Numbered from the stretch's first letter, positions 7,470 to 13,533 are shown. The stretch is 16,480 bases of DNA from Actinomycetota bacterium (GCA_009704155.1 WLES01000004.1:1-16480), one strand, 5' to 3'. The notes: generated by a model not told the origin, from the sequence alone. Made by a program: numbers and translations.

Positions 7470-7992
7470 TGACTTTGTCGGACTTGTCCATCTCCTCGAG
7501 GAGCGATCGCAGTTCCGACCGAATGAAATCTTTGGTAGCAACATCTTTCATCGCGAGGCGAAGTGCAACAACCTCTCGAGCGAGGTACTCCGTATCGGCG
7601 AGGTTGCGTTCAGCGCGCTGGCGATCCTGCTCCATCGAGACTCGGTCGCGATCGTCCTGACGGTTCTGGGCGAGAAGGATGAGCGGGGCAGCGTAAGACG
7701 CCTGAAGCGACAGCAGGAGGGTCAATGCCGTGAATCCGATTGCAGCCGAATCAAAGCGGAACGCTTCGGGTGCGAGCGTGTTGTATGTCATCCACGCGAC
7801 AACAAGAATCGTGAGAATAATGAGGAACCATGGCGTGCCCATCGCCCTGGCAACGCCTTCTGTGAATCGACCAAAACGGTCGTTCGAACGACGTGTCAGC
7901 GCAGGCCGAAGGCCCTTAGGGGCGTTGAGCTGGGCGTCAATGTGAACGTCGCGACGTCGGCGCTGTGTAGCCGATATGGTCTGCTTTTCCAT
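7456..7992 (-). CDS. DUF1003 membrane protein
   Basis: This 178-residue protein has a basic N-terminus, two membrane helices (about 53-70 and 83-104) and a long, charged C-terminal helix likely to form a coiled coil (about 110-170). The signature SLQASYAAPLILLAQNRQDD in the second helix and after is diagnostic of DUF1003. The molecular function is not established. Its position between an MgtE-N/CBS protein and Mrp is conserved in actinobacteria, which suggests but does not prove a role linked to magnesium or membrane homeostasis. A CAGGAG sequence (minus strand, 8006-8001) lies eight bases before the ATG and within the end of the upstream gene. The intergenic gap is three bases, so it is almost certainly in one operon with its neighbours. 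Confidence 0.92.
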   Translation of the reverse strand: MEKQTISATQRRRRDVHIDAQLNAPKGLRPALTRRSNDRFGRFTEGVARAMGTPWFLIILTILVVAWMTYNTLAPEAFRFDSAAIGFTALTLLLSLQASYAAPLILLAQNRQDDRDRVSMEQDRQRAERNLADTEYLAREVVALRLAMKDVATKDFIRSELRSLLEEMDKSDKVNDNA

Positions 7993-7995
7993 GGC

Positions 7996-9252
7996 TCACG
8001 CTCCTGTCGTTCGTTCAGATTCGTAGTACGGGTTTCGCCAGTCGTCAGGCAACATGTGGTCGAGCACGTCATCAACCGTGACGACTCCGAGCAAGCGATT
8101 TTGCTCGTCAACGACGGGCAACGACACGAGGTTGTAGCTCGCAAATGTTCGCGCGACTTCGTCGAGAGGCGCAGTGTCGAGCAACGGTTCGGCACCGGTG
8201 TCAAGAATGGTGCCGAGTTGTGTCTGGGGAGGGTGCCGCAACATCCTCTGAAAATGAACCATACCGAGAAAACGGCCGGTTGGCGATTCGAACGGTGGCA
8301 TCGTGACGCAGATTGCTGCGGCCATCGCCGGTGTCACATCGGCTCGACGAACCAGCGCGAGACCTTCGGCGACGGTTGTTTCGGCCGACACCATGATCGG
8401 ATCGGTGGACATTAGACCACCAGCGGTTTCTGGATCGAAAGACAGCAGGAAACGCACATCCTCGGCTTCTTCCGGGTCCATGAGGTCGAGAATCTGCTCG
8501 GTGCGGTCTTGCGGCATTTGTGCGAGAAGATCCGCGGCGTCGTCGGGTTCCATGTTGTCGAGAACATCGGCAACGCGCTCGTCGTCCATCCCCTCAATGA
8601 TCTCGAGCTGATCCGTCTCCGGCATCTCCTCAAGTGCGTCGGCGAGCCGCTCATCGGAGAGTTCCTCGGCGACCTCAATTCGACGCTCTTCTGGAAGTTC
8701 GAGAATTGACGCCGCGAGGTCGACGGGGTGAAGTTCTGAGTAAGACGCGACGAGATGCTCAGCGCTCTGCGAATCCCCCGCCTTTTCCGTTTCAGCGACG
8801 TCTTCCCAACGCGCAAAGACCGTTGGGCCTTTACCGAACAACCCGGCAACCTTTTCACGCCGCAAATACAACTGCGAAATCGACCATTGGCCGAGTGCGT
8901 CGTTTTCGATTGCAACATCCTCGACGGTGGAGGAACCAGAACCGTCACGGAACGCCATGACTCGGCCGATGAGTTCAGCGAAAATGCGAACCTCACCTCC
9001 GCGCTGTTCGAAACGACGCATGTTGAGGATGCCCGTAGTCAGAATCTGCCCAGGGCGAATGCTCGTCACCCGATTAATCCCCTGAAAAACCCTGCGCCGA
9101 CCTGGTATCTCGACGATTAGGCCAACCACGACGGGGGCGTCCTTCTGCCGATACGACACGACAACGTCGCGCACGCGACCGACACGATCGCCGAGTGGGT
9201 CAAAGACCGCACACCCCGACAACCGCGCTACATATACTCGCGTCGACGTCAT
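7996..9252 (-). CDS. Soluble MgtE-N / CBS domain protein with PRC-barrel-like N-terminus
   Basis: This 418-residue protein contains two PRC-barrel-like segments (LSGCAVFDPLGDRVGRVRDV at 11-30 and LIGRVMAFRDG at 94-104), an MgtE N-terminal helical superhelix (about 172-275, with repeated LxxMxPxD-type turns such as ALEEMPETD, VLDNMEPDD, LLAQMPQDR, ILDLMDPEE), and two CBS domains (about 284-340 and 345-402). There is no transmembrane domain, so it is not a magnesium channel itself. In MgtE the N and CBS domains sense magnesium and gate the pore; a sensing or regulatory role here is inference. It heads a tight operon with DUF1003 and mrp. The ATG lies six bases after TACGCT on the same strand with no Shine-Dalgarno, suggesting leaderless translation. 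The highly acidic middle is normal for this domain. Confidence 0.9.
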   Translation of the reverse strand: MTSTRVYVARLSGCAVFDPLGDRVGRVRDVVVSYRQKDAPVVVGLIVEIPGRRRVFQGINRVTSIRPGQILTTGILNMRRFEQRGGEVRIFAELIGRVMAFRDGSGSSTVEDVAIENDALGQWSISQLYLRREKVAGLFGKGPTVFARWEDVAETEKAGDSQSAEHLVASYSELHPVDLAASILELPEERRIEVAEELSDERLADALEEMPETDQLEIIEGMDDERVADVLDNMEPDDAADLLAQMPQDRTEQILDLMDPEEAEDVRFLLSFDPETAGGLMSTDPIMVSAETTVAEGLALVRRADVTPAMAAAICVTMPPFESPTGRFLGMVHFQRMLRHPPQTQLGTILDTGAEPLLDTAPLDEVARTFASYNLVSLPVVDEQNRLLGVVTVDDVLDHMLPDDWRNPYYESERTTGA

Positions 9253-9258
9253 GGTTTA

Positions 9259-9264
9259 AGCGTA
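9259..9264 (-). promoter_or_regulatory. -10 element TACGCT for leaderless start of the MgtE-N/CBS gene
   Basis: The minus strand reads TACGCT, then TAAACC, then ATG at 9252. It shares TA (9263-9264) with a plus-strand TACTCT box. The ten bases AGCGTACTCT are close to a palindrome, so this looks like a symmetric divergent promoter core. Confidence 0.5.
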
Positions 9265-9268
9265 CTCT
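9263..9268 (+). promoter_or_regulatory. Candidate -10 element TACTCT for the general-stress gene, overlapping the divergent -10
   Basis: TACTCT predicts transcription starting near 9275, about 15 bases before the preferred GTG at 9290. The transcript would begin around GGGAGA, which then serves as ribosome-binding site. Confidence 0.4.
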
Positions 9269-9271
9269 CGA

Positions 9272-9279
9272 GGTGGGAG
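9272..9279 (+). promoter_or_regulatory. Ribosome-binding site GGTGGGAG deciding the start at 9290
   Basis: This purine-rich stretch is about ten bases before GTG 9290, within the normal range, but only one base before the in-frame ATG at 9281. The GTG is therefore preferred, although the ATG cannot be excluded. Confidence 0.4.
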
Positions 9280-9289
9280 AATGGGATAC

Positions 9290-9778
9290 GTGAGTACACC
9301 GAACTTCTTCAACCGAAATGCCCCAGTGCAGACGGTTCCGCGCGGCGATGTGCTCCAGTCGGTTGACACCTACGTGGAGGCTCAGTCCATCGTCAACCGA
9401 CTCACGCAATCCGGCTACCCCGTCGCGAACATCGCCATCGTGGGTCGCGATCTCGTCACCGTCGAACGCGTTCTCGGACGCATGACCTACGCCAAAGTCG
9501 CCCTCAAGGGTGCACTCAACGGCGCCTGGTTCGGGCTTTTCATCGGATTTCTCATGGGAGTCACCGCAACCGGTGCTGAAACCGTCTACGTTCCTGCCAC
9601 CATGGCAATCGGTGCCGGACTCGGCATGCTCTTCAACCTGGTCATTTACTCTCTCCGGCGCAAACGACACGACTTCTCGTCAGTGCAGCAGGTCATTGCA
9701 TCCGCCTACGACATCGTTGTCCCGAATGGCACCGCCGAGGCAGCGCGCACAGCGCTTGCCAGCGCAAAAAAAGACTAG
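9290..9778 (+). CDS. General-stress-protein-like membrane protein (GSP17M/YflT N-domain type)
   Basis: This 162-residue protein (165 from the alternative ATG at 9281) has an N-terminal domain beginning near PRGDVLQSVDTYVEAQ and containing YPVANIAIVGRDL, the pattern of the general-stress-protein 17M/YflT-like domain (about 20-70). Two membrane helices follow at about 80-97 and 104-123, separated by a short loop, and a cytosolic tail ends at KKD. The function is unknown; membership in a stress-protein family does not show stress induction here. The gene is divergent from the MgtE-N/CBS gene, an arrangement also seen for Rv1232c and Rv1234 in M. tuberculosis. Its TAG stop is shared in CTAG with the convergent tatB. 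Confidence 0.8.
   Translation: MSTPNFFNRNAPVQTVPRGDVLQSVDTYVEAQSIVNRLTQSGYPVANIAIVGRDLVTVERVLGRMTYAKVALKGALNGAWFGLFIGFLMGVTATGAETVYVPATMAIGAGLGMLFNLVIYSLRRKRHDFSSVQQVIASAYDIVVPNGTAEAARTALASAKKD
9775..9778. other. CTAG giving both stop codons of a convergent gene pair
   Basis: TAG at 9776-9778 ends the plus-strand general-stress gene, and TAG at 9777-9775 on the minus strand ends tatB. The run of seven A bases (9766-9772) just before is inside the coding end and is not preceded by a hairpin. Confidence 0.9.
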
Positions 9779-10137
9779 GTCGACTCTGAGTCGTACGGCG
9801 TCACGCCAGACTCGGCCTCGCGGCGTTTGCGCTGTGCGTACGCCGACTCGCGGACAGTTCCCGTCGCGGCAGGCGTAACTGGCTCGTCCTTCAACGCGTC
9901 ACGAATGATTCGGCGCGGATCGTATTGACGAGGGTCGAGGCTCTTCCACTCCACCGCGTCAAAGTCGTCACCCATCTCGTCTCGCAAGCGTGTTTCAGCG
10001 CCCTTTGCCATCCCCCGCAAACGTTTGACAAGACGGGCGAGTTGCGCGGAATACGCTGGCAAGCGATCAGGGCCGACAATCAGCAACGCCACTAGCCCGA
10101 TAAGGAATAGCTTCTCGATTGTCAGTCCGAACGACAC
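9775..10137 (-). CDS. tatB: Twin-arginine translocase subunit TatB
   Basis: This 120-residue protein starts with a single short membrane helix (about 8-22), then GPDRLPAY, the hinge motif of the TatA/TatB family, then an amphipathic helix (AQLARLVKRLRGMAKGAETR, about 31-50). A charged, probably disordered tail completes it. TatB binds the twin-arginine signal of folded exported proteins together with TatC, before TatA forms the pore. Choice of TatB over TatA rests on the length, the conserved position near mrp in actinobacteria, and the absence of the FG dipeptide pattern of TatA; tatC is not in the window. The GTG start is six bases after TAGTCT on the same strand, suggesting a leaderless transcript. 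Its stop is shared in CTAG with the convergent gene. Confidence 0.85.
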   Translation of the reverse strand: MSFGLTIEKLFLIGLVALLIVGPDRLPAYSAQLARLVKRLRGMAKGAETRLRDEMGDDFDAVEWKSLDPRQYDPRRIIRDALKDEPVTPAATGTVRESAYAQRKRREAESGVTPYDSEST

Positions 10138-10143
10138 AGCCCC

Positions 10144-10149
10144 AGACTA
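10144..10149 (-). promoter_or_regulatory. -10 element TAGTCT for leaderless start of tatB
   Basis: The minus strand reads TAGTCT, then GGGGCT, then GTG at 10137. A TTCACC hexamer 16 bases upstream matches four of six consensus -35 bases. Confidence 0.5.
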
Positions 10150-10170
10150 CTCCTTCACAACTAGGGTGAA

Positions 10171-10176
10171 TATAGT
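10171..10176 (+). promoter_or_regulatory. -10 element TATAGT for the methyltransferase-fold gene
   Basis: TATAGT, the closest match to the consensus -10 in the window, predicts transcription starting near 10183. That is just ahead of the AGGAGG and gives a leader of about 13 bases before ATG 10196. Confidence 0.5.
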
Positions 10177-10185
10177 GTCAGTGCG

Positions 10186-10191
10186 AGGAGG
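10186..10191 (+). promoter_or_regulatory. Ribosome-binding site AGGAGG fixing the start at 10196
   Basis: A full consensus AGGAGG lies four bases before ATG 10196. The frame stays open upstream to 10025, but no family-like sequence precedes this ATG, and the upstream part would run across the divergent tatB gene. Confidence 0.7.
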
Positions 10192-10195
10192 CGAG

Positions 10196-10822
10196 ATGTT
10201 TGACGCAGAACTGATCAACACGTGGACGGAAAACTTCGTTGTGGAGTCTCCGGCGATTCGTGCTGCCCGTCACGCCTCGATCGAACACGGTGTTGAGCCC
10301 GTGACCCCAGCTGTGGGAAGTTACCTGTCGTCCCTCGTCGCAATTACCGGCGCACAGTCCGTTGTTGAGATCGGTTCGGGGCTCGGTGTGGCAAGTCAGT
10401 GGTTGCTCCACGGGAACAGCGACTTGAGTCTGACAACCATCGAAAAGGACGTCGACCACCTTCAGTCGGCCAAGGATCTCATGGCCGAAGCTGGCATTCC
10501 ATCGACTCGGGTACGAGGAATCAGCGGAGACGCAACGACAATCCTTCCCCGAATGAACGAGGGAATGTACGACATGGTCGTCGTCAACTCTGTCTCCAAG
10601 GGTGTACTAGAGTTTGTGCGGCACGCATTCCGACTCACTCGCCCTGGCGGGCTCGTCGTTGTCACTCACGCTCTCGGCGGCGGCCACGTCGCAAATCCAG
10701 CCAAGCGGGACGCGGTCACAACGGAACTTCGAACAGTCTTGGGCGACTACGCAGCCGACGACAATGTCCGCGCAACACTCATCCCCGTCGGAGACGGTGT
10801 TCTAACCCTGGTGAAAAACTAG
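10196..10822 (+). CDS. O-methyltransferase-fold protein (COMT/CCoAMT-like)
   Basis: This 208-residue protein begins MFDAELINTW and contains the SAM-binding motif VVEIGSGLGVAS (about 57-68), TIEKD (motif II), SGDATTILP (about 111-119), YDMVVVNSVSKG and LTRPGGLVVVTHALGGGHVAN. It matches the small O-methyltransferases typified by Rv1220c, which transfer methyl from S-adenosylmethionine to catechol-like or other hydroxyl acceptors. In metal-dependent members the stretch after YD is usually VDADK-like and the strand after PGG ends in DN. Here they read VNSVSK and TH, so the metal-ligand aspartates appear replaced. Catalysis may be metal-independent or altered; the acceptor is unknown. The gene is divergent from tatB, 58 bases apart. 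Its TAG stop is shared in CTAG with the convergent DUF3117 gene. Confidence 0.82.
   Translation: MFDAELINTWTENFVVESPAIRAARHASIEHGVEPVTPAVGSYLSSLVAITGAQSVVEIGSGLGVASQWLLHGNSDLSLTTIEKDVDHLQSAKDLMAEAGIPSTRVRGISGDATTILPRMNEGMYDMVVVNSVSKGVLEFVRHAFRLTRPGGLVVVTHALGGGHVANPAKRDAVTTELRTVLGDYAADDNVRATLIPVGDGVLTLVKN
10819..10822. other. CTAG giving both stop codons of a convergent gene pair
   Basis: TAG at 10820-10822 ends the methyltransferase-fold gene, and TAG at 10821-10819 on the minus strand ends the DUF3117 gene. This is the third such junction in the window. Confidence 0.9.
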
Positions 10823-10989
10823 GGAGTAACCGAGATGAGGGCGTCGCGCAGTGCGATCGCTTCCTCATCCTTGAGGGAGAAGACCAACCGGCCGCCGCCT
10901 TCAGCAGGGACCTTCACAATGACGAGGTCTTTCTTTTCACGGATAGCCTCGAGGGGACCATCTCCTGCGCGAGGCTTCTGTGCTGCCAT
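10819..10989 (-). CDS. DUF3117 small protein
   Basis: This 56-residue protein begins MAAQKPRAGDGPLEA and continues with VKVPAEGGGRLVFSL and DEEAIALRDAL. The MA.KPR.GDGP start and the PxEGGGRLV strand are the hallmarks of DUF3117, an almost universal actinobacterial family of about 55 residues (Rv1211 in M. tuberculosis). The function is not known. The frame is open to an upstream codon at 11025, but AAGGAG (minus strand, 11002-10997) stands seven bases before ATG 10989, so the short form is the gene. A TAAAAT box lies about 35 bases upstream of the start. It is a single-gene unit between a convergent and a same-strand neighbour. Confidence 0.92.
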   Translation of the reverse strand: MAAQKPRAGDGPLEAIREKKDLVIVKVPAEGGGRLVFSLKDEEAIALRDALISVTP

Positions 10990-10996
10990 GGGGTGA

Positions 10997-11002
10997 CTCC
11001 TT
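10997..11002 (-). promoter_or_regulatory. Ribosome-binding site AAGGAG fixing the DUF3117 start
   Basis: AAGGAG followed by seven bases and ATG 10989. It excludes the longer reading from 11025, which would add twelve residues not seen in the family. Confidence 0.7.
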
Positions 11003-11023
11003 GTACGGTGTTGAACTAATCCC

Positions 11024-11029
11024 ATTTTA
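11024..11029 (-). promoter_or_regulatory. Candidate -10 element TAAAAT for the DUF3117 gene
   Basis: TAAAAT on the minus strand predicts a start near 11017 and a leader of about 28 bases containing AAGGAG. The 60-base gap 10990-11049 holds only this promoter region. No hairpin terminator is visible for the mannosyltransferase gene that ends at 11050. Confidence 0.4.
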
Positions 11030-11049
11030 CCCCAGTTCTGGACTACTCG

Positions 11050-12216
11050 TTACGGCGGGGTCCAATCAGAGCCCTGAACAGACCAGCACCAATCGAGCCA
11101 CACAAACTGCCCGACAACCCCCGCCACGATGGCAAGAATTGACGCCGTTCGACTGCGCGCAATGCTCCCCGCAAGGGGGAACATGGGTGCGAGGAGTCGG
11201 AAAATCGACGACTGCGGGAAGAGTACAAGCACGAGATAACCGAGATACCCCCACGACCACACGGTGAGCACGTAACCCAATCGTCGTGTTGCCGGGAGGA
11301 TCGCGACCACGATGACGACGGCGGCCACACCGGCGAGAACCCAGACCGCGATGTCAGGGAACCACCAGTTCGCTGACTGCCACCACCCCGTGCCCCACGC
11401 GTGAGTCCCGTCACCGACGTATGGGCGGCGCCACGCCATCTCCGTGTCGAGGTAGGCCGACAAACTGCCCGTGTAAGTGGCAGCAATGAGCGGCCACGCC
11501 GCTGTGGATGCCGCAGCGAGTAACGTCAACCAGACGTGCGGTGCTCGATCACGACCGGAACGCCACGCCATGAGCATGAGGATTCCCATCATGATGCTCA
11601 GCGGAACTCCGAGGGGGCGAGTCAATGACGCGAGCGGGATGGCGATACCAACGAGCCACCACCGCTTTTCCAACAGACCGAGGAGGACGAGGGTGAGGAA
11701 CACCATCCCGAGCGACTCCGCATAGCCAACCTGGTAAATCGGCGATACGGGCGAAAACGCGACGATTGCAACGGCCCACAGTCCCTCGCGAGAACCGAGG
11801 ACGTGTCGAAAGAGCCGGTCAGCCAAATACACGAAAACCGCGAAGAAGGCCAGTGACAAGACGATAGAGACAACTGAAAACGGGAGTCCCGTGAGACCCA
11901 TTCCGATGCGCACGAGGTACGGGTAAATGGGCATAAACGCCCACGCGTTCTCGCCAACGTGCCCTGCCTCCGTAATGGGGAGTGTGCTCGGATATCCCGT
12001 CTCGGTGATGATCCGATACCAGTGCGAGTCCCACATGCGCGAGAAGTCGAAAAGATTCGGACGCGCTTCCGTCCACGGGTTCGCCTCTTGTCGATCGGCG
12101 AACCACAGTAGCCACGCACTCGACACAAGTCTGGACCCAACGATGATGCCCAGAAGTGCCATCCACCTCGGCACACTTCCTAGAGAGACAGAGGCACTCA
12201 GAGAGGTGCGGGCCAC
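11050..12216 (-). CDS. PIG-V-like GT-C family mannosyltransferase
   Basis: This integral membrane protein of about 388 residues has roughly nine to ten hydrophobic helices. Near the N-terminus MWDSHWYRIITETGYP follows the first helix, the acidic WD...HWY...GY loop of PIG-V/GT-C enzymes, whose aspartate is thought catalytic. AFMPIYPYLVR and VGYAESLGM further match the family. It should transfer a sugar, probably mannose, from a polyprenyl-phosphate donor on the outer membrane face; the acceptor is unknown, and a bacterial cell-envelope glycan is likely. The frame opens at a TTG (12225), but GGAGGT abuts it, while GTG 12216 lies nine bases after GGAGG. The GTG is therefore chosen. It follows gltA by 30 bases and is probably co-transcribed. 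Confidence 0.82.
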   Translation of the reverse strand: MARTSLSASVSLGSVPRWMALLGIIVGSRLVSSAWLLWFADRQEANPWTEARPNLFDFSRMWDSHWYRIITETGYPSTLPITEAGHVGENAWAFMPIYPYLVRIGMGLTGLPFSVVSIVLSLAFFAVFVYLADRLFRHVLGSREGLWAVAIVAFSPVSPIYQVGYAESLGMVFLTLVLLGLLEKRWWLVGIAIPLASLTRPLGVPLSIMMGILMLMAWRSGRDRAPHVWLTLLAAASTAAWPLIAATYTGSLSAYLDTEMAWRRPYVGDGTHAWGTGWWQSANWWFPDIAVWVLAGVAAVVIVVAILPATRRLGYVLTVWSWGYLGYLVLVLFPQSSIFRLLAPMFPLAGSIARSRTASILAIVAGVVGQFVWLDWCWSVQGSDWTPP

Positions 12217-12225
12217 GTTCTTCAA

Positions 12226-12230
12226 CCTCC
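12226..12230 (-). promoter_or_regulatory. Ribosome-binding site GGAGG deciding the mannosyltransferase start
   Basis: GGAGG is directly before TTG 12225, with no usable spacing, and nine bases before GTG 12216. This favours the GTG. A weak six-pair hairpin with a nine-base loop (about 12231-12251) covers the gltA stop codon just upstream. Confidence 0.55.
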
Positions 12231-12246
12231 GGTAACGCTGGCGCGG

Positions 12247-13533
12247 TTATCGCGTTGGGAAAGGTCGGTGGTCGGGTCCCGTGTAAACCTGTTGCGGACG
12301 ACCGATCTTCGTCGCTGGATCGTTGCGCGCCTCGCGCCACTGAGCGATCCAACCGGGAAGGCGGCCAATTGCGAAGAGAACGGTGAACATTCGCGTGGGG
12401 AAGCCCATCGCCTTGTAGATGACGCCGGTGTAGAAGTCCACGTTGGGGTACAACTGCCGGTCCTGGAAATAGGGGTCCGCGAGAGCAATTTGTTCGAGTT
12501 CTTTAGCGAGGTCCAAGAGCGGGTCGGTGACGCCGAGTTGTTCGAGGATTTCGTCAGCACTCTCCTTGACGAGTCGTGCGCGGGGGTCGTAGTTTTTGTA
12601 GACGCGGTGCCCGAAGCCCATGAGCTTGATTCCGTCGTCACGTTTCTTGACCTGCTCAACAAACTTGGCCACTCCCTCACCGGAGTCGCGAATCTTTCCG
12701 AGCATCGACAGGACTGCCTCGTTCGCACCACCGTGCAAGGGGCCGGAGAGAGCAGAAATTCCGGCCGAGACGGAGGAGAAAATGGTGGCGTCCGTCGACC
12801 CAACCAGACGCACGGTGGAGGTCGACGCGTTTTGTTCGTGGTCAGCGTGAAGGATGAGAAGGCGGTCGAGAGCTTTCGCAAGCAACGGGTCAACTTCGTA
12901 TGGTTCAGCCATGAGACCGAAGTTGAGCCGAAGGAAGTTTTCGACAAACGACTGAGAGTTGTCTGGATAAAGGAACGCTTGACCGATGGACTTCTTGTGG
13001 GCGTAGGCCGCAATCACGGGGAGCTTTGCGAGAAGTCGAATCGTCGAGAGTTCAATCTGCTCGGGGTCGTGAACGTTGAGCGAATCGCCGTAATAGGTTC
13101 CGAGAGCACCGACCGCACTTGACAGAACACTCATCGGGTGCGCGTTGTGGGGAAGCGCATCAAAAAACCGCTTGAGGTCTTCGTGAAGCAGGGTGTGATG
13201 ACGAATCTGGTCGTCAAAGTGCGTCAACTCGGCTGGAGTCGGCAGCTCTCCGTTGATGAGGAGATAGGCAACCTCAATAAACGTGGAGTTCTTTGCAAGG
13301 TCTTCGATGTCGTATCCGCGATAGCGAAGAATGCCTTTATCGCCATCGATGAACGTAATGGCCGACGTCGTCGAGGCGGTGTTGACGAAACCGCGGTCAA
13401 ACGTGTTGAGCCCTGTTTGCTTCGACAGAGAAGAAATGTCGAGCGCGTCTGGGCCAATAACTGCATCAACAATCGGGAACTCCGCCGAACCGCCTGGATA
13501 CTCTAGGCGGGCGATTTTTGGCTCGTCAGTCAC
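12247..13533 (-). CDS. gltA: Citrate synthase
   Basis: This 428-residue protein is full length for the hexameric, type II citrate synthases. It has an N-terminal beta-rich region with the YRGYDIEDLA motif (71-80). The catalytic triad is evident: H232 in LHADHEQNAST, H267 in GPLHGGANEA, and D366 in YPNVDFYTG. The GFGHRVYKNYDPRA loop (306-319) is also present. It condenses acetyl-CoA with oxaloacetate to citrate in the cytoplasm. The length and the full N-terminal domain favour citrate synthase over 2-methylcitrate synthase. The start is GTG, five bases after AAGGAG (minus strand, 13544-13539). A TAGGCT box overlaps the stop codon of fdxA upstream, so an internal promoter is possible in addition to read-through from fdxA 42 bases away. 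Confidence 0.96.
   Translation of the reverse strand: MTDEPKIARLEYPGGSAEFPIVDAVIGPDALDISSLSKQTGLNTFDRGFVNTASTTSAITFIDGDKGILRYRGYDIEDLAKNSTFIEVAYLLINGELPTPAELTHFDDQIRHHTLLHEDLKRFFDALPHNAHPMSVLSSAVGALGTYYGDSLNVHDPEQIELSTIRLLAKLPVIAAYAHKKSIGQAFLYPDNSQSFVENFLRLNFGLMAEPYEVDPLLAKALDRLLILHADHEQNASTSTVRLVGSTDATIFSSVSAGISALSGPLHGGANEAVLSMLGKIRDSGEGVAKFVEQVKKRDDGIKLMGFGHRVYKNYDPRARLVKESADEILEQLGVTDPLLDLAKELEQIALADPYFQDRQLYPNVDFYTGVIYKAMGFPTRMFTVLFAIGRLPGWIAQWREARNDPATKIGRPQQVYTGPDHRPFPTR

Noticed and set aside
7470..7544. Longer N-terminus of Mrp from ATG 7544
   Set aside because: It would overlap DUF1003 by 89 bases and adds a basic stretch absent from the family. ATG 7469 begins the conserved DUF59 helix.
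7360..8415. A 351-codon open frame on the plus strand
   Set aside because: It runs antisense through the ends and starts of mrp, DUF1003 and the MgtE-N/CBS gene, all firmly identified. Its translation is rich in Arg, Ser and Cys with no domain, as expected of a shadow frame in a GC-rich coding region.
10025..10195. Longer N-terminus of the methyltransferase-fold protein
   Set aside because: It would cross the tatB coding region. A consensus AGGAGG and a TATAGT box point to ATG 10196.
12231..12251. Hairpin between gltA and the mannosyltransferase gene as an intrinsic terminator
   Set aside because: The stem is only six pairs with one G-U, the loop is nine bases, and no T-run follows. It is more likely incidental.
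12268..13122. A 284-codon plus-strand open frame opposite citrate synthase
   Set aside because: Citrate synthase on the minus strand has all catalytic residues. The opposite frame shows no recognisable motif, ribosome-binding site or promoter.
12247..13533. 2-methylcitrate synthase
   Set aside because: The protein has the full-length N-terminal domain of type II citrate synthases, and no propionate-catabolism genes are nearby.
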